Shown: piece by piece, positions 18,276 to 26,309 of the stretch
Position numbering within the stretch: position 1 is the stretch's first letter
Layout of the letters: every line of letters starts with the position of its first letter
From: JAMLHH01 sp035515235
Lineage (GTDB): Bacteria > Bacteroidota > Bacteroidia > Chitinophagales > JADIYW01
Direction of reading: 5' to 3'
DNA length: 64,000 nucleotides
Assembly: GCA_035515235.1 (NCBI GenBank)
Contig: DATJBS010000004.1
Coordinates: 58,044-122,043 of the forward strand
Position numbers and translations under genes: made by a program
The notes under the pieces: generated by a model
Database searches by the model: none
What the model saw: the letters and a program-made list of their open reading frames with translations, nothing else
What the model was told of the DNA's origin: nothing

Positions 18276-19430
18276 TTATTTTTTCTTAGATGATTTATTT
18301 TTCTTTGCTTTTTTAGCATTTCTTTTCTCCCATCTATCGATTTTGTAAGTCATACCTATATTGAAGTACATAGAAGATGCATTAAATCTTTGAGCTAACT
18401 CATCCATAGGTTTGTTTAAGTCTACTTCGCCACCAAATCTTCCAGTATTAGATGCTAAAGTCAACTCATCTCTATAAACAATCTTTCTAAGGAACTCAGG
18501 AGCTTCATCTATTGATCTAATTTGAGTTTTCAACTTTCCTAGCTCTTCGATTTCTATACCTAAAAGTTTAGTATTCATATACAGCTCATCAAATTTAGTT
18601 TCTTTAAGAGAAATGGTATATGCTGCTACTCTAGCGTTTGCAAACAATTGGATGTTTTGATTTAACTTATATTCAAATGCAACTGACGCACTGATTCCTA
18701 ATGTAGGATTATAGCTTGTGATAGTTTTTGCTTTAAAAGTCAAATCAACAAGACCTCCACCTAAGGCTTCTATCGGTAGACCTAATAATGTTTGTAACAT
18801 TCTCCCTGATTTATCAAAAATCTGAGCTCTAGATACTGTGCTACCATATATTGGTGCTATAAGACCTGCCTTTCCTGTGATACCAAATCTTTTTTCATTC
18901 TCCCATTTAAACACAATATGAGGTGCGAAATACACTGCATTAGTTCCAGTATATTGATCAGCAAAATATCCAACAATATCAATTCTCGCATCTAATTGAT
19001 CAGGATGTTTTGCAACAGTAAATGTAGCATCGATACCCACATTCTTATTGAACATGTGTCCGATGGTAAAATTACCTGCCCATCCGCCACCATTAGTGCC
19101 AAATAGAGGTTTTACACTGAGTTCTCTTTTACCTCTTTGGTACCAATCTTTATCTCCAATTTCTGCCAAAGGAGATCTTCTACCTGTAGCAAGATATGGC
19201 ATTCCCCAACCTGCAAAAACTTCGAAATACCAACCTTTTCCAGGCTTTCTAATTTTAGTAGCATCTTCCGAAATTGTCAATGAATCTGCTATCGCGGATT
19301 CGTCAATAAGAACAAGATTTTCATTTTCTGCTTCTATATCTACACTAGTCACGACTGCAGAATCTTGTGCATACATATTTGCAAACAGAATTGTAGAAAC
19401 TGCTCCTAAAAAAATAGATTTAAATGTCAT
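18276..19430 (-). CDS. Outer-membrane beta-barrel-like protein, unknown family
   Basis: A 384-residue protein with a signal peptide cleaved near MYAQ-DS (residue 22). Residues ~65 onward alternate polar and aromatic/hydrophobic residues and have many glycines ('WYFEVFAGWGMPYL', 'VGIDATFTV', 'FGITGKAGLIAPIYG', 'NPTLGISASVAFEYKL', 'MYFNIGMTYKI'), as in outer-membrane barrels. The C-terminus is a lysine-rich tail (KKAKKNKSSKKK) after the last strand, which is unusual for a barrel that must end at an aromatic residue; it may be periplasmic. I do not recognise a named family. The gene has its own terminator and no clear operon partner. Confidence 0.65.
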   Translation of the reverse strand: MTFKSIFLGAVSTILFANMYAQDSAVVTSVDIEAENENLVLIDESAIADSLTISEDATKIRKPGKGWYFEVFAGWGMPYLATGRRSPLAEIGDKDWYQRGKRELSVKPLFGTNGGGWAGNFTIGHMFNKNVGIDATFTVAKHPDQLDARIDIVGYFADQYTGTNAVYFAPHIVFKWENEKRFGITGKAGLIAPIYGSTVSRAQIFDKSGRMLQTLLGLPIEALGGGLVDLTFKAKTITSYNPTLGISASVAFEYKLNQNIQLFANARVAAYTISLKETKFDELYMNTKLLGIEIEELGKLKTQIRSIDEAPEFLRKIVYRDELTLASNTGRFGGEVDLNKPMDELAQRFNASSMYFNIGMTYKIDRWEKRNAKKAKKNKSSKKK

Positions 19431-19560
19431 AGTTATCCATGGTTATAAGGGTATAAATTTAAACATCTATCCTCAATTTTTTTAACTTTTATTAAAGTAT
19501 AGTTGTTAAACTCGATAAAATCTCACCAATTACTTATTAATGATGAGATATGTTCTTACA

Positions 19561-19593
19561 AATAAAAAAAGCGCGCAAATAAATGCACGCTTT
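19561..19593 (-). terminator. Terminator of the FabG-type reductase gene
   Basis: On the minus strand AAAGCG-TGCATTTATTTGCG-CGCTTT forms a 6-bp stem with extra pairing, followed by seven T. It lies 24 bases after the stop at 19617. Confidence 0.7.
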
Positions 19594-19616
19594 CCGTATT
19601 GTTATATGATTTTAAA

Positions 19617-20966
19617 TTAAGCTCCTAAGAAACTTCCTCCACACACACGAAGAACTTGTCCATTGACAAATCTACCTCCAGGTCCTGCAAAGAAAGTAAT
19701 CGCTTGAGCGATATCTATCGGTAATCCACCTTGTTTTAGTGCACTCAATCTTCTACCACCTTCTTTCACAAAGAATGGAAGATTAGCTGTCATTGGAGTT
19801 TCGATATATCCTGGCGCTACAGCATTTGCAGTGATGCCTCTATCTGAATTTTGTGTAGCTACTTGTTGTAGATATACAATCAAACCTGCTTTAGATGTAG
19901 CATAGTTAGTTTGACCCATGTTACCAGCAATACCTGCAATAGAAGACAATCCAATTATAGAAGAATTATCAGCTAATCCTTCTTCTAATAATGCATCTGT
20001 AAATCTAATTACTGACTTCAAGTTGACATTTAATACTGCTCTCCATTGGTCTGGTGACATTTTCGCTAAAGTTTTGTCGCGTATAATCCCTGCATTATTG
20101 ACTAAGATATCTAATTGAGCATTGTTTTCTTTTAAGATTCTTCTGACTTCATTTTCAGCTTCAGGAGAAGTAATATCCACTGGTAAAGCGATACCACCTA
20201 TTTCTCTAGCTACTTCTTCTAAAGATTCTTTAGCTTGAGTAACATCGAGTACGATAACTGTAGCACCTTCTTGAGCAATAGCTTTTGCAGTATCAGCACC
20301 GATTCCTCTTGCTGCACCTGTCACTAAAGCCCACTTGCCTTTTAAGTTTCCAGATGGAACATATGATGTAGACTGTAAACCTGCATCAGCACTCAAAGTC
20401 TGTCCTGTAATAAATACACTTCTATCAGAAATAAAGAAATGAATCAATGGCCAGATTTGGTCAATTGAGCTACTATTGTTTAATTCAGCGATAGAAGGTA
20501 GACGTAAACCGTTTACAATGATTCCTTTTCCTCCTACTTCTTTAGCTAATGATTTTACGAATCCTACTAAACCTTTAGATGCAATATTAGCTTCATTGTT
20601 CGCATTTTTAGATGCAGTAGACAATACTAATATTCTTCCGTTTCTTTTTACTTTTCTAATATTAGCGTTAGCAAAAGAATAAAGTTTTTCTAAATCGTCA
20701 ATAGACTGTGCATGAGTAGCATCTAAAACTAAAACATTCATTGCTTCAGAATAGTACTCTAATTTTACTTGAGGAGCTAAGATTGTATTCAAAGCTTTAT
20801 ACCATTCTCCATTTTCATCGGTCGTGCCAATTACTACAACTTTATCTAACAATTCGTCATATTGAATTGCAGATTCATTTCTTAATAAAAGTTCTGGACT
20901 TGGAACTGGAATGTTTAATGTTGATAATACTTGTTTGAGATATGGATTTTGTAAGTAATCGCTCAT
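19617..20966 (-). CDS. Long 3-oxoacyl-ACP reductase (FabG4-like, two SDR domains)
   Basis: The product from ATG 20966 has 449 residues, about 200 more than ordinary FabG. The C-terminal half is a complete SDR: TGAARGIGAD (NADP site), 'NNAGI', the serine in 'SIIGLSSIAGIAG', and Y-x3-K in 'NYATSKAGL'. The N-terminal half is a Rossmann-like domain without catalytic residues, as in high-molecular-weight FabG (FabG4). It likely reduces 3-oxoacyl thioesters, with a role in fatty-acid turnover inferred. A start at 20990 would overlap the -7 box TATCTTTG (20988-20995), so the shorter form is right. A MarR regulator is divergent, 173 bases away. Confidence 0.88.
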   Translation of the reverse strand: MSDYLQNPYLKQVLSTLNIPVPSPELLLRNESAIQYDELLDKVVVIGTTDENGEWYKALNTILAPQVKLEYYSEAMNVLVLDATHAQSIDDLEKLYSFANANIRKVKRNGRILVLSTASKNANNEANIASKGLVGFVKSLAKEVGGKGIIVNGLRLPSIAELNNSSSIDQIWPLIHFFISDRSVFITGQTLSADAGLQSTSYVPSGNLKGKWALVTGAARGIGADTAKAIAQEGATVIVLDVTQAKESLEEVAREIGGIALPVDITSPEAENEVRRILKENNAQLDILVNNAGIIRDKTLAKMSPDQWRAVLNVNLKSVIRFTDALLEEGLADNSSIIGLSSIAGIAGNMGQTNYATSKAGLIVYLQQVATQNSDRGITANAVAPGYIETPMTANLPFFVKEGGRRLSALKQGGLPIDIAQAITFFAGPGGRFVNGQVLRVCGGSFLGA

Positions 20967-20987
20967 AGTTGTATTTGTTTTAATCTT

Positions 20988-20995
20988 CAAAGATA
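20988..20995 (-). promoter_or_regulatory. -7 promoter box of the FabG-type reductase
   Basis: TATCTTTG on the minus strand fits TAnnTTTG exactly and lies 21 bases before the ATG at 20966. Confidence 0.55.
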
Positions 20996-21139
20996 TTACA
21001 TCTATTATTCAAATGGTTAAATTCATTATTAACTCATTATAAATTATGTATTTATTTTTTCAAACGAATTAGTTTCTGTTCATCAGAATTAAATTAACAT
21101 GCAATGTGAATGATTCATAAATTTTTAGTTTATTTGGGC

Positions 21140-21658
21140 ATGGAAATGTTTGAAGAAGTCGCACAACATATTTTAATTTATCACCTCAAAACAAATTGGT
21201 TATCAATTTCTAAACTTTTTAACGAACTCGCAAAGGACTATGATAGCACTATGGCTATGGCTTTTGTGATTTTAGCAATAGATAATAATACCGGAACTCC
21301 TGTTACTAAGATTGCTCCTAGAATAGGTATGGAACCCAATAGCTTATCTAGACTTTTAAATTCTTTGGAGAAAAAAGGTGCTATTCTAAGAAAAAACGAT
21401 AGTAAAGATCAAAGAAAAGTATTGGTTTATTTGACTGAATTAGGAGTAGAATATAAAAATGTGGCTATTCAGACTGTCATCGAAGTAGAGAAAAGTATCA
21501 CTAAAGATTTGAGCAAAGAAGAAAAAAAGTTGATTTTAAAAATCATGAATAATATTTCCTCTGCTGTTAAAGATATCCGCTCAAATCCTGATCAGTTTAT
21601 AGAAGCTAGAAATCAAATTGACCCAGAGTTCCCAAAAGTAATTTCACAGATATTGTAA
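21140..21658 (+). CDS. MarR family transcriptional regulator
   Basis: About 172 residues from ATG 21140 (MEMFEEVAQH). The winged helix is clear: 'TPVTKIAPRIGMEPNSLSRLLNSLEKKGAILRKNDSKDQRKVLVYLTELG', with the recognition helix in SLSRLLNSLEKKG and the DxR of the wing in DSKDQRK (quoted in parts only: key residues D, R). MarR proteins bind as dimers to short palindromes and often repress the divergent gene; here that would be the FabG-type reductase. The spacer holds GTTAA-N8-TTAAC near 21020, which might be an operator, but AT-rich DNA gives such matches easily. The ATG at 21110 is an alternative start. Confidence 0.85.
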   Translation: MEMFEEVAQHILIYHLKTNWLSISKLFNELAKDYDSTMAMAFVILAIDNNTGTPVTKIAPRIGMEPNSLSRLLNSLEKKGAILRKNDSKDQRKVLVYLTELGVEYKNVAIQTVIEVEKSITKDLSKEEKKLILKIMNNISSAVKDIRSNPDQFIEARNQIDPEFPKVISQIL

Positions 21659-21661
21659 CTT

Positions 21662-21769
21662 TTAAGTCTGCATGCTCTTTACCTTCAAAGATAATACTTG
21701 GTTATTTTTTTTATAATCATAGCTGTATTCTAATGAAATTTCTGCTTGATCCAATCCAATAGTATAAAC
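21662..21769 (-). pseudogene. Remnant of a duplicated GH5 gene (C-terminal ~35 codons)
   Basis: Read on the minus strand this stretch encodes VYTIGLDQAEISLEYSYDYK followed by NNQVLSLKV and a stop. It aligns with the C-terminus of the neighbouring GH5 protein (YTSGFDVKIETSAEHSYDYN, then NQVVSVKV). A stop codon directly precedes the remnant in frame and no start exists. It lies behind the GH5 gene's terminator, on the same strand. The best reading is that a second GH5-like gene or a tandem copy has been deleted down to its last codons. Confidence 0.7.
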
Positions 21770-21812
21770 TTATTTTTATATGTCAAGCTTTTAAAATCAA
21801 AATATAAACAAT

Positions 21813-21848
21813 AAAAAAGAGCAGCTGATTATTCATCAACTGCTCTTT
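21813..21848 (-). terminator. Terminator of the GH5 gene
   Basis: AAAGAGCAGCTGAT and ATCAACTGCTCTTT form a stem of about 14 bp with one mismatch around loop TATTC. On the minus strand a T run follows. Confidence 0.85.
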
Positions 21849-21880
21849 ATAAGCTATTTAAATTAGGTTATTAGCGTCAA

Positions 21881-23362
21881 TTATTTAGCAGATATAGTAA
21901 CTTTTACGTTAGCAATTCCACTTACTTTTACAGACACGACTTGATTCATTTCATTATAATCATAACTGTGTTCTGCTGAAGTTTCTATCTTAACATCAAA
22001 GCCACTAGTATAAAATCTTTTCGGGATAAATATTTCTGTAGGTTGAGTAATACTTGCGCTACTCACATAATCCATTGTGAAAATACCTTCTTCTTTATTA
22101 TAATTATATGAACGGATTCTTCCTGCAGTAGCTTTTGGATAAGCTCTAATCAATTCGTTTAAAATTGGAGTTTCTTCGTCTGAATGTGTCAAAGGTGACC
22201 AACCACCATTATCATTACTCCAATAAGCCCAATGCCATAAATTATCATCAAAAATTTGATGGAAATCTTTAAAGTATTCATCATAACCTAATGAATTAGG
22301 TGATACTCCAAACTCTCCACACACCAAAGGAATATTCCCTTGTTTTTTCACTTCTTTCAATCGCTCTCTATGCCAACTTTTTACGTTGTTTCTATCCTTT
22401 GCATTATAGGGACCATTCTCATGAAGATTATAAGGATATAAATGAGGTGCATAAACTAACTTGTTGACTCCATTTGCATCATTGATTTTAGGAAGATTAG
22501 AAGGTGCGCCAAATGTAACTGGTGCTGGTACTGGTTCAAAAAACAAATATTTCTGTGTCTCAATGCTTCTTATTTCAGGGATAAGTCTTGCATAAAAAGC
22601 AGGCAATTGTTTCTTTTCAAAATCTCCTGTAATAAATGCTTTTACTAAATCTCCTGCCCACGGCTCATTCATTAAATCATATCCTATAACTCCTGGATTA
22701 GACTTAAATCTTTCAGCAACAAACTTCCAAGCTTGGATATAATGATCTTGTAAATCTTTATGTTTAGAATATCCCCAAAAATTCACCCATGAATTGATAA
22801 CTGCAGGTGAAATATTTTGCAACCACCAAGCTCCATCTATTTGAGTTTCTAGCGAAGCTCCATCAGGTCTAATTGCCCATTCAGGTGCACCATCTCCACC
22901 AAATTTTAATGAGTATAAATCTTGGTGCATATCTAACATCACATGCATACCTCTCGAAGTATACCACTCTACTCTTTCTTGTACTTGATCCAAATATGCT
23001 GAATTAAAAACACCTTTCTCTGGTTCGATAAAATCCCAAAAAATCAGATACCTAACATAGTTAAAACCGTATTTATTAGCTTCATTTTCAATGTGATATT
23101 CTTTTACCCATGGCATTCTATCGGGTGCAGCTTTTGCTCCAGAAGAAGTATTTAAACCATGAAGAATCAATTGTCTTCCATATTGATCCGATATAAAAGG
23201 ACCAAAATCACTATCTATAGGTGGTTCGACTTCATCTATAGGAGGCTCAACTTCCTTTGGGTTTTCAATGATGGCTTTATCTTTTTTACATGAATAAAAA
23301 CTAGTCGTTAAGACAACCGATAAAAGTAGAATTTTAAATAAATTGAAATTAATTTTATTCAT
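21881..23362 (-). CDS. GH5 glycoside hydrolase lipoprotein, endoglycoceramidase-like
   Basis: A 493-residue protein with a lipoprotein signal (SFYSC, Cys25), so it is likely membrane-anchored. After a proline-rich linker, residues ~55-400 form a GH5 barrel: 'HGLNTS', 'MLDMHQDLYS', acid/base Glu233 in YDLMNEPW, the 'APHLYPY' block and nucleophile Glu350 in LVCGEFG. The sequence around MHQDLYSLKFGGDGAPEWA is like endoglycoceramidases and related GH5 enzymes that cut glycolipids or beta-glycosides, so the substrate may be a glycolipid. A C-terminal beta-sandwich follows. A TATCTTTA box (23373-23380) is 10 bases before the ATG. A remnant of a second copy lies downstream at 21662-21769. Confidence 0.9.
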   Translation of the reverse strand: MNKINFNLFKILLLSVVLTTSFYSCKKDKAIIENPKEVEPPIDEVEPPIDSDFGPFISDQYGRQLILHGLNTSSGAKAAPDRMPWVKEYHIENEANKYGFNYVRYLIFWDFIEPEKGVFNSAYLDQVQERVEWYTSRGMHVMLDMHQDLYSLKFGGDGAPEWAIRPDGASLETQIDGAWWLQNISPAVINSWVNFWGYSKHKDLQDHYIQAWKFVAERFKSNPGVIGYDLMNEPWAGDLVKAFITGDFEKKQLPAFYARLIPEIRSIETQKYLFFEPVPAPVTFGAPSNLPKINDANGVNKLVYAPHLYPYNLHENGPYNAKDRNNVKSWHRERLKEVKKQGNIPLVCGEFGVSPNSLGYDEYFKDFHQIFDDNLWHWAYWSNDNGGWSPLTHSDEETPILNELIRAYPKATAGRIRSYNYNKEEGIFTMDYVSSASITQPTEIFIPKRFYTSGFDVKIETSAEHSYDYNEMNQVVSVKVSGIANVKVTISAK

Positions 23363-23534
23363 GCAATGAAAATAAAGATATTAAAGCATTTACAATCCTT
23401 ATTGGGTCTTGATAATTATCAAATAAAGAAAAGCTCAGTATTTTCAATCAATATAAGTCATCAGAATAGTCATGAAAAACTAGTGTTTTCATAGCCTTGC
23501 ATCATCTTTTCAGTTTGTTAAAATCTATAAGCTT

Positions 23535-24158
23535 TTACAAATACTCATGCAATTCAATATGTATCTCTTGATGAGGAAGATGCAATTTTGTACGAATTCC
23601 TAATTTTTGAGCGTGGTTTAAATTTTCTTGTTTATCATCTAAAAACAAACATTCTTCAGCTACGAGATTTTGTTCTTGTAAAACTTTTAAATAAATCGCT
23701 GCATCAGGTTTTACTTCTTTCATTAGATAGGAATAAAAACAATGGTCAAATATATCAGCTAACATATCATTTCCATGACTTTCCACTAATGCTGCAATAA
23801 TAAAGTCTAGATGAATTTCATTGGTATTACTCAATAATAAAATCTTATACTTTTTCTTCAATGTTCTCAAAAAATCTAATCTATGCTCAGGTATTACTTT
23901 CAATAAGGCATTCCATCTTTGAATGATGTCCTTTTCTTGATACTCTGGCTTAAGGTATATCTGTAACTTTTCAAGAAACCCTTTAGAAGTCATAGCTCCT
24001 TTTTCGTAAAGCACAAAAAACTGACTTTCTCTTAATTGTTGAACTGCTTGAGTATTTTCAAAGATTTCTAGAAAAACTTCATTCCACCAATGCTTTTCAT
24101 CCTCTAAAGGAATGATAACATTCCCTAAATCAAAAATGATAGTTTTTATCTGCGTCAT
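23535..24158 (-). CDS. HAD-superfamily hydrolase (HAD-IA, YihX-like)
   Basis: 207 residues with HAD motif I 'TIIFDLGNVIIPL', motif II 'LLLSNTNEIH', the lysine of motif III in 'KEVKPDAAIY' and motif IV 'CLFLDDKQENLNHA'. Motif I has Asn (DLGN) in place of the second Asp, as is normal in the YihX-type group, which dephosphorylates sugar phosphates; the substrate here is unknown. The protein is cytoplasmic. The gene is monocistronic, between the GH5 gene and the tRNA-Val gene. Confidence 0.88.
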   Translation of the reverse strand: MTQIKTIIFDLGNVIIPLEDEKHWWNEVFLEIFENTQAVQQLRESQFFVLYEKGAMTSKGFLEKLQIYLKPEYQEKDIIQRWNALLKVIPEHRLDFLRTLKKKYKILLLSNTNEIHLDFIIAALVESHGNDMLADIFDHCFYSYLMKEVKPDAAIYLKVLQEQNLVAEECLFLDDKQENLNHAQKLGIRTKLHLPHQEIHIELHEYL

Positions 24159-24305
24159 ATTCTATTTCGTTGAAAACTGAATGATTTTAATCTTTCTAAA
24201 CTTAAACATTTATCCAATGAATTCAGAAGATTGAACAAATGAAGATTTTAAAATGAAGTTTGTGCATTATATTCTTACACATTATTATCTTTGCCGTCAC
24301 ATAGC

Positions 24306-24380
24306 GGGCGATTAGCTCAGTTGGTTTAGAGCGCTGCCTCGACAAGGCAGAGGTCATGGGTTCGAATCCCTTATCGCCCA
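24306..24380 (+). tRNA. tRNA-Val (anticodon GAC), target of the mobile element
   Basis: A complete cloverleaf: acceptor GGGCGAT / ATCGCCC, D arm GCTC..GAGC, anticodon arm CTGCC-TCGACAA-GGCAG, T loop TTCGAAT. The anticodon is GAC. CCA is not encoded. Two oddities: position 33 is C instead of the nearly universal U, and the T stem ATGGG / CCCTT has a U-U mismatch at the second pair. The 3' end from 24367 is part of the att core of the adjoining element. Confidence 0.9.
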
Positions 24381-24383
24381 CAT
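24367..24383 (+). repeat. attL core (17-bp direct repeat) in the tRNA-Val 3' end
   Basis: TCCCTTATCGCCCACAT is repeated exactly at 30321-30337. It covers the T-stem 3' strand, the acceptor 3' strand and three bases beyond the tRNA, a classic site for tyrosine recombinases. Confidence 0.9.
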
Positions 24384-24388
24384 ACACG

Positions 24389-24423
24389 AAATGCAACTAT
24401 TTGATATACAGATAGTTGCATTT
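24389..24423. terminator. Element-borne terminator behind the tRNA-Val gene
   Basis: AAATGCAACTA (24389-24399) pairs with TAGTTGCATTT (24413-24423), then TTATTTTTT on the plus strand. It ends transcription of the tRNA and can also serve the converging DUF5681-like gene. It is part of the element, not of the original tRNA locus. Confidence 0.8.
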
Positions 24424-24436
24424 TATTTTTTAAGAT

Positions 24437-24456
24437 TCTGTACGATTTATGTACGG
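24437..24456 (+). repeat. Arm-type site candidate, left
   Basis: TCTGTACGATTTATGTACGG. The same orientation copy at 30163-30182 differs at three central bases. It lies 54 bases inside attL. Confidence 0.55.
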
Positions 24457-24493
24457 TAAGATTTTTTAAGCTTGTTTTGAATGTCTTTTTTAA

Positions 24494-24823
24494 TTATTGC
24501 AACTTCTTTAATATCTCATTCAATAAAACATCTTTCTCTAAAGATTGATTGATATTTAAAAGATATTCTGTCGATTCGTCTAAAGGCTTAGGCATTACTA
24601 TTTTTAATAAATGAAGATACAAGGTCGCTTTGTCCTTATCTTCTAATGAGTCCCATATTTGAGGTATCTCAAAGGCTTTATCATTCAGAAAGGCTGTGAT
24701 AAATTCTTTAATGTCTTTAGTGGTCTTATTTACTGCTCCTTTTGGCTTTCCATTATTACCAGTTAGAAACTTTCCGTTCTTATCTCGTCCGTTCTTCTCC
24801 GTAATTTTCGGCTTCTGCTCCAT
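24494..24823 (-). CDS. DUF5681-like protein of the mobile element
   Basis: A 109-residue basic protein. Its N-terminal part 'GRDKNGKFLTGNNGKPKGAVNKTT' has the G-x-F-x-x-G-N-x-G-x-P-x-G pattern of DUF5681, a short domain often found near terminase or replication genes of phages and mobile elements (I quote it for the spacing of its glycines). The rest is helical. It is the last gene of the element's operon, separated by one base from the preceding stop, so the two are co-translated. Role unknown; a DNA-packaging or replication accessory is possible. Confidence 0.6.
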   Translation of the reverse strand: MEQKPKITEKNGRDKNGKFLTGNNGKPKGAVNKTTKDIKEFITAFLNDKAFEIPQIWDSLEDKDKATLYLHLLKIVMPKPLDESTEYLLNINQSLEKDVLLNEILKKLQ

Positions 24824-24824
24824 A

Positions 24825-26309
24825 TCAAATAATATTTTCAGATAATGTATTTTTAAATTCTTGCAATCTGTGGAGGTATGGCAAAAATGTTTTATTTCCT
24901 TTATTAGCTTTTACGGTTTCAATATGACTTTCAATAAATAATGAACAATCTAATATTGTACTGTACGTATTTACTTTTATTGGTTGGGTTGGTAGCTCAA
25001 TATTTTCAAAGAATGCTTCTAACTCTCTAATTTTATCATTCCAACTATTGTTATTTTCTGAAGTATATCGAACTATATTTTTTCTCTTTACCTCCACTTT
25101 TGGCAATGGTTCAGGCTGTCGAATTACTTCAGTAATAGGATCATCAATTTTTAATGATTCGTTTTTTTGTGGAGGTTCTTTAATATTACGCTTTCTGTAT
25201 TTTCTCCAATCTTGTTTTATTAAATAGTCAGCAATGTCATTGCCTTCGTTTTTATCTTGCTCAGGTGCTAACTTCTCCAATAAGTCCGAAAATATAAAAC
25301 GTGTTCCGGGTAAACGGCTTTCAAATTCTTTGGCTTTAGATTTCCATTCATTGAATGTATTACCGTCTTTAGATAAGTCAGGAAATACATAAACATAACG
25401 CCCTTCTAATACTTTCAATTTATCAAATGAAAAACTGCTTTTATTGTAAACTGCTAACCAAATCAAGTCATTGCTATCATTAGGCAATCCAAAGTATAAA
25501 GTACCGTAAATTGCTGTCTTTGGTGCTTCTACTAATGCAATAGGATTGTTTGGGTATTTATTCAAAAGGGCTTCACCAAATAGACATGATATTTTTTTAT
25601 CCTGCTCCTTGTATCGTTCCAGCCACTCGGGCAATGGTTTATTTATTTGGGTGTAGTGCTTTTCAATAATTGAATGTAAAAAATCTGTTCCTTTAGTGCG
25701 GTTCTGTTCGTCAAATTCTTTAACCTGAATAGCTCTTATCTTATCGTTTACATCAATGAAAGGAAAAGTATTTGCTCCTGCTCGGTAACCTTCTGTAATC
25801 GTCCCCAATCGGTACAACTGAACAACTTTTGTAATGTCATCAACTTCAAAAGGATATTGTACCTTATTAAATAGATTTTGTATAAAAATATTCTTTTCAT
25901 ATCGTTCAGGTTCTAATGTTTTTAAAAATGTATCAAAGTCAAAAAATATCGGTTCGGGTTCGGGCTGTGGTTTTGGTTTAGTGATAAATCTTTGTTTTGA
26001 AATAGCAACTTTAGTAAAGCCAGTAATATTTTGTTCTTGTTCCCAAATCATTTTTGCGTATCCGTCCAAATATGGGTTCAAATGATTGTAGCATTTACTT
26101 TCACGGTCACATCGTCCGTATTGTTCAGGCAAATAATTGCTTGTTTCAATGTCTATGTATCGAACGAATGTTTTTTTATTACAGTCAGGGCAATAATGTT
26201 TTTTACTCCCTTTCTCTAAGGTATATCGGTATTGATTCGTACTACTCGTACTACTCGTACAAGGTACGAACGGTACGAATGGTACGATATTGAGTTGTGA
26301 ATTATTCAC
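24825..26309 (-). CDS. Primase-like protein with zinc-ribbon (DUF6371-like)
   Basis: 494 residues from GTG 26309. An N-terminal zinc ribbon is seen in 'HYCPDCNKKTFVRY' and 'YGRCDRESKCYNH' (C-x2-C ... C-x6-C), as in primases of Bacteroidota mobile elements; a Toprim-like core is suggested by 'NNPIALVEAPKTAIYGTL' and 'YVFPDLSKDGNTFNEW'. It probably makes primers or helps to start replication together with the RepA-like ATPase upstream. The GTG start is preceded by a perfect AAGGAGGT and overlaps the previous gene's stop (GTGAATAA); the ATG at 26372 would overlap the RepA gene by 71 bases. The first codons run through a 9-bp repeat cluster (26237-26287). Confidence 0.7.
   Translation of the reverse strand: MNNSQLNIVPFVPFVPCTSSTSSTNQYRYTLEKGSKKHYCPDCNKKTFVRYIDIETSNYLPEQYGRCDRESKCYNHLNPYLDGYAKMIWEQEQNITGFTKVAISKQRFITKPKPQPEPEPIFFDFDTFLKTLEPERYEKNIFIQNLFNKVQYPFEVDDITKVVQLYRLGTITEGYRAGANTFPFIDVNDKIRAIQVKEFDEQNRTKGTDFLHSIIEKHYTQINKPLPEWLERYKEQDKKISCLFGEALLNKYPNNPIALVEAPKTAIYGTLYFGLPNDSNDLIWLAVYNKSSFSFDKLKVLEGRYVYVFPDLSKDGNTFNEWKSKAKEFESRLPGTRFIFSDLLEKLAPEQDKNEGNDIADYLIKQDWRKYRKRNIKEPPQKNESLKIDDPITEVIRQPEPLPKVEVKRKNIVRYTSENNNSWNDKIRELEAFFENIELPTQPIKVNTYSTILDCSLFIESHIETVKANKGNKTFLPYLHRLQEFKNTLSENII
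26237..26287. repeat. 9-bp iteron-like cluster inside the primase-like gene
   Basis: Two-and-a-half TCGTACTAC units are followed by three GGTACGAAn units; the two halves face each other as an inverted repeat around CGTACAAGGTACG. The period of nine equals three codons (VPF, TSS), so a coding origin is possible, but the symmetry is what one expects of an origin. Confidence 0.6.
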
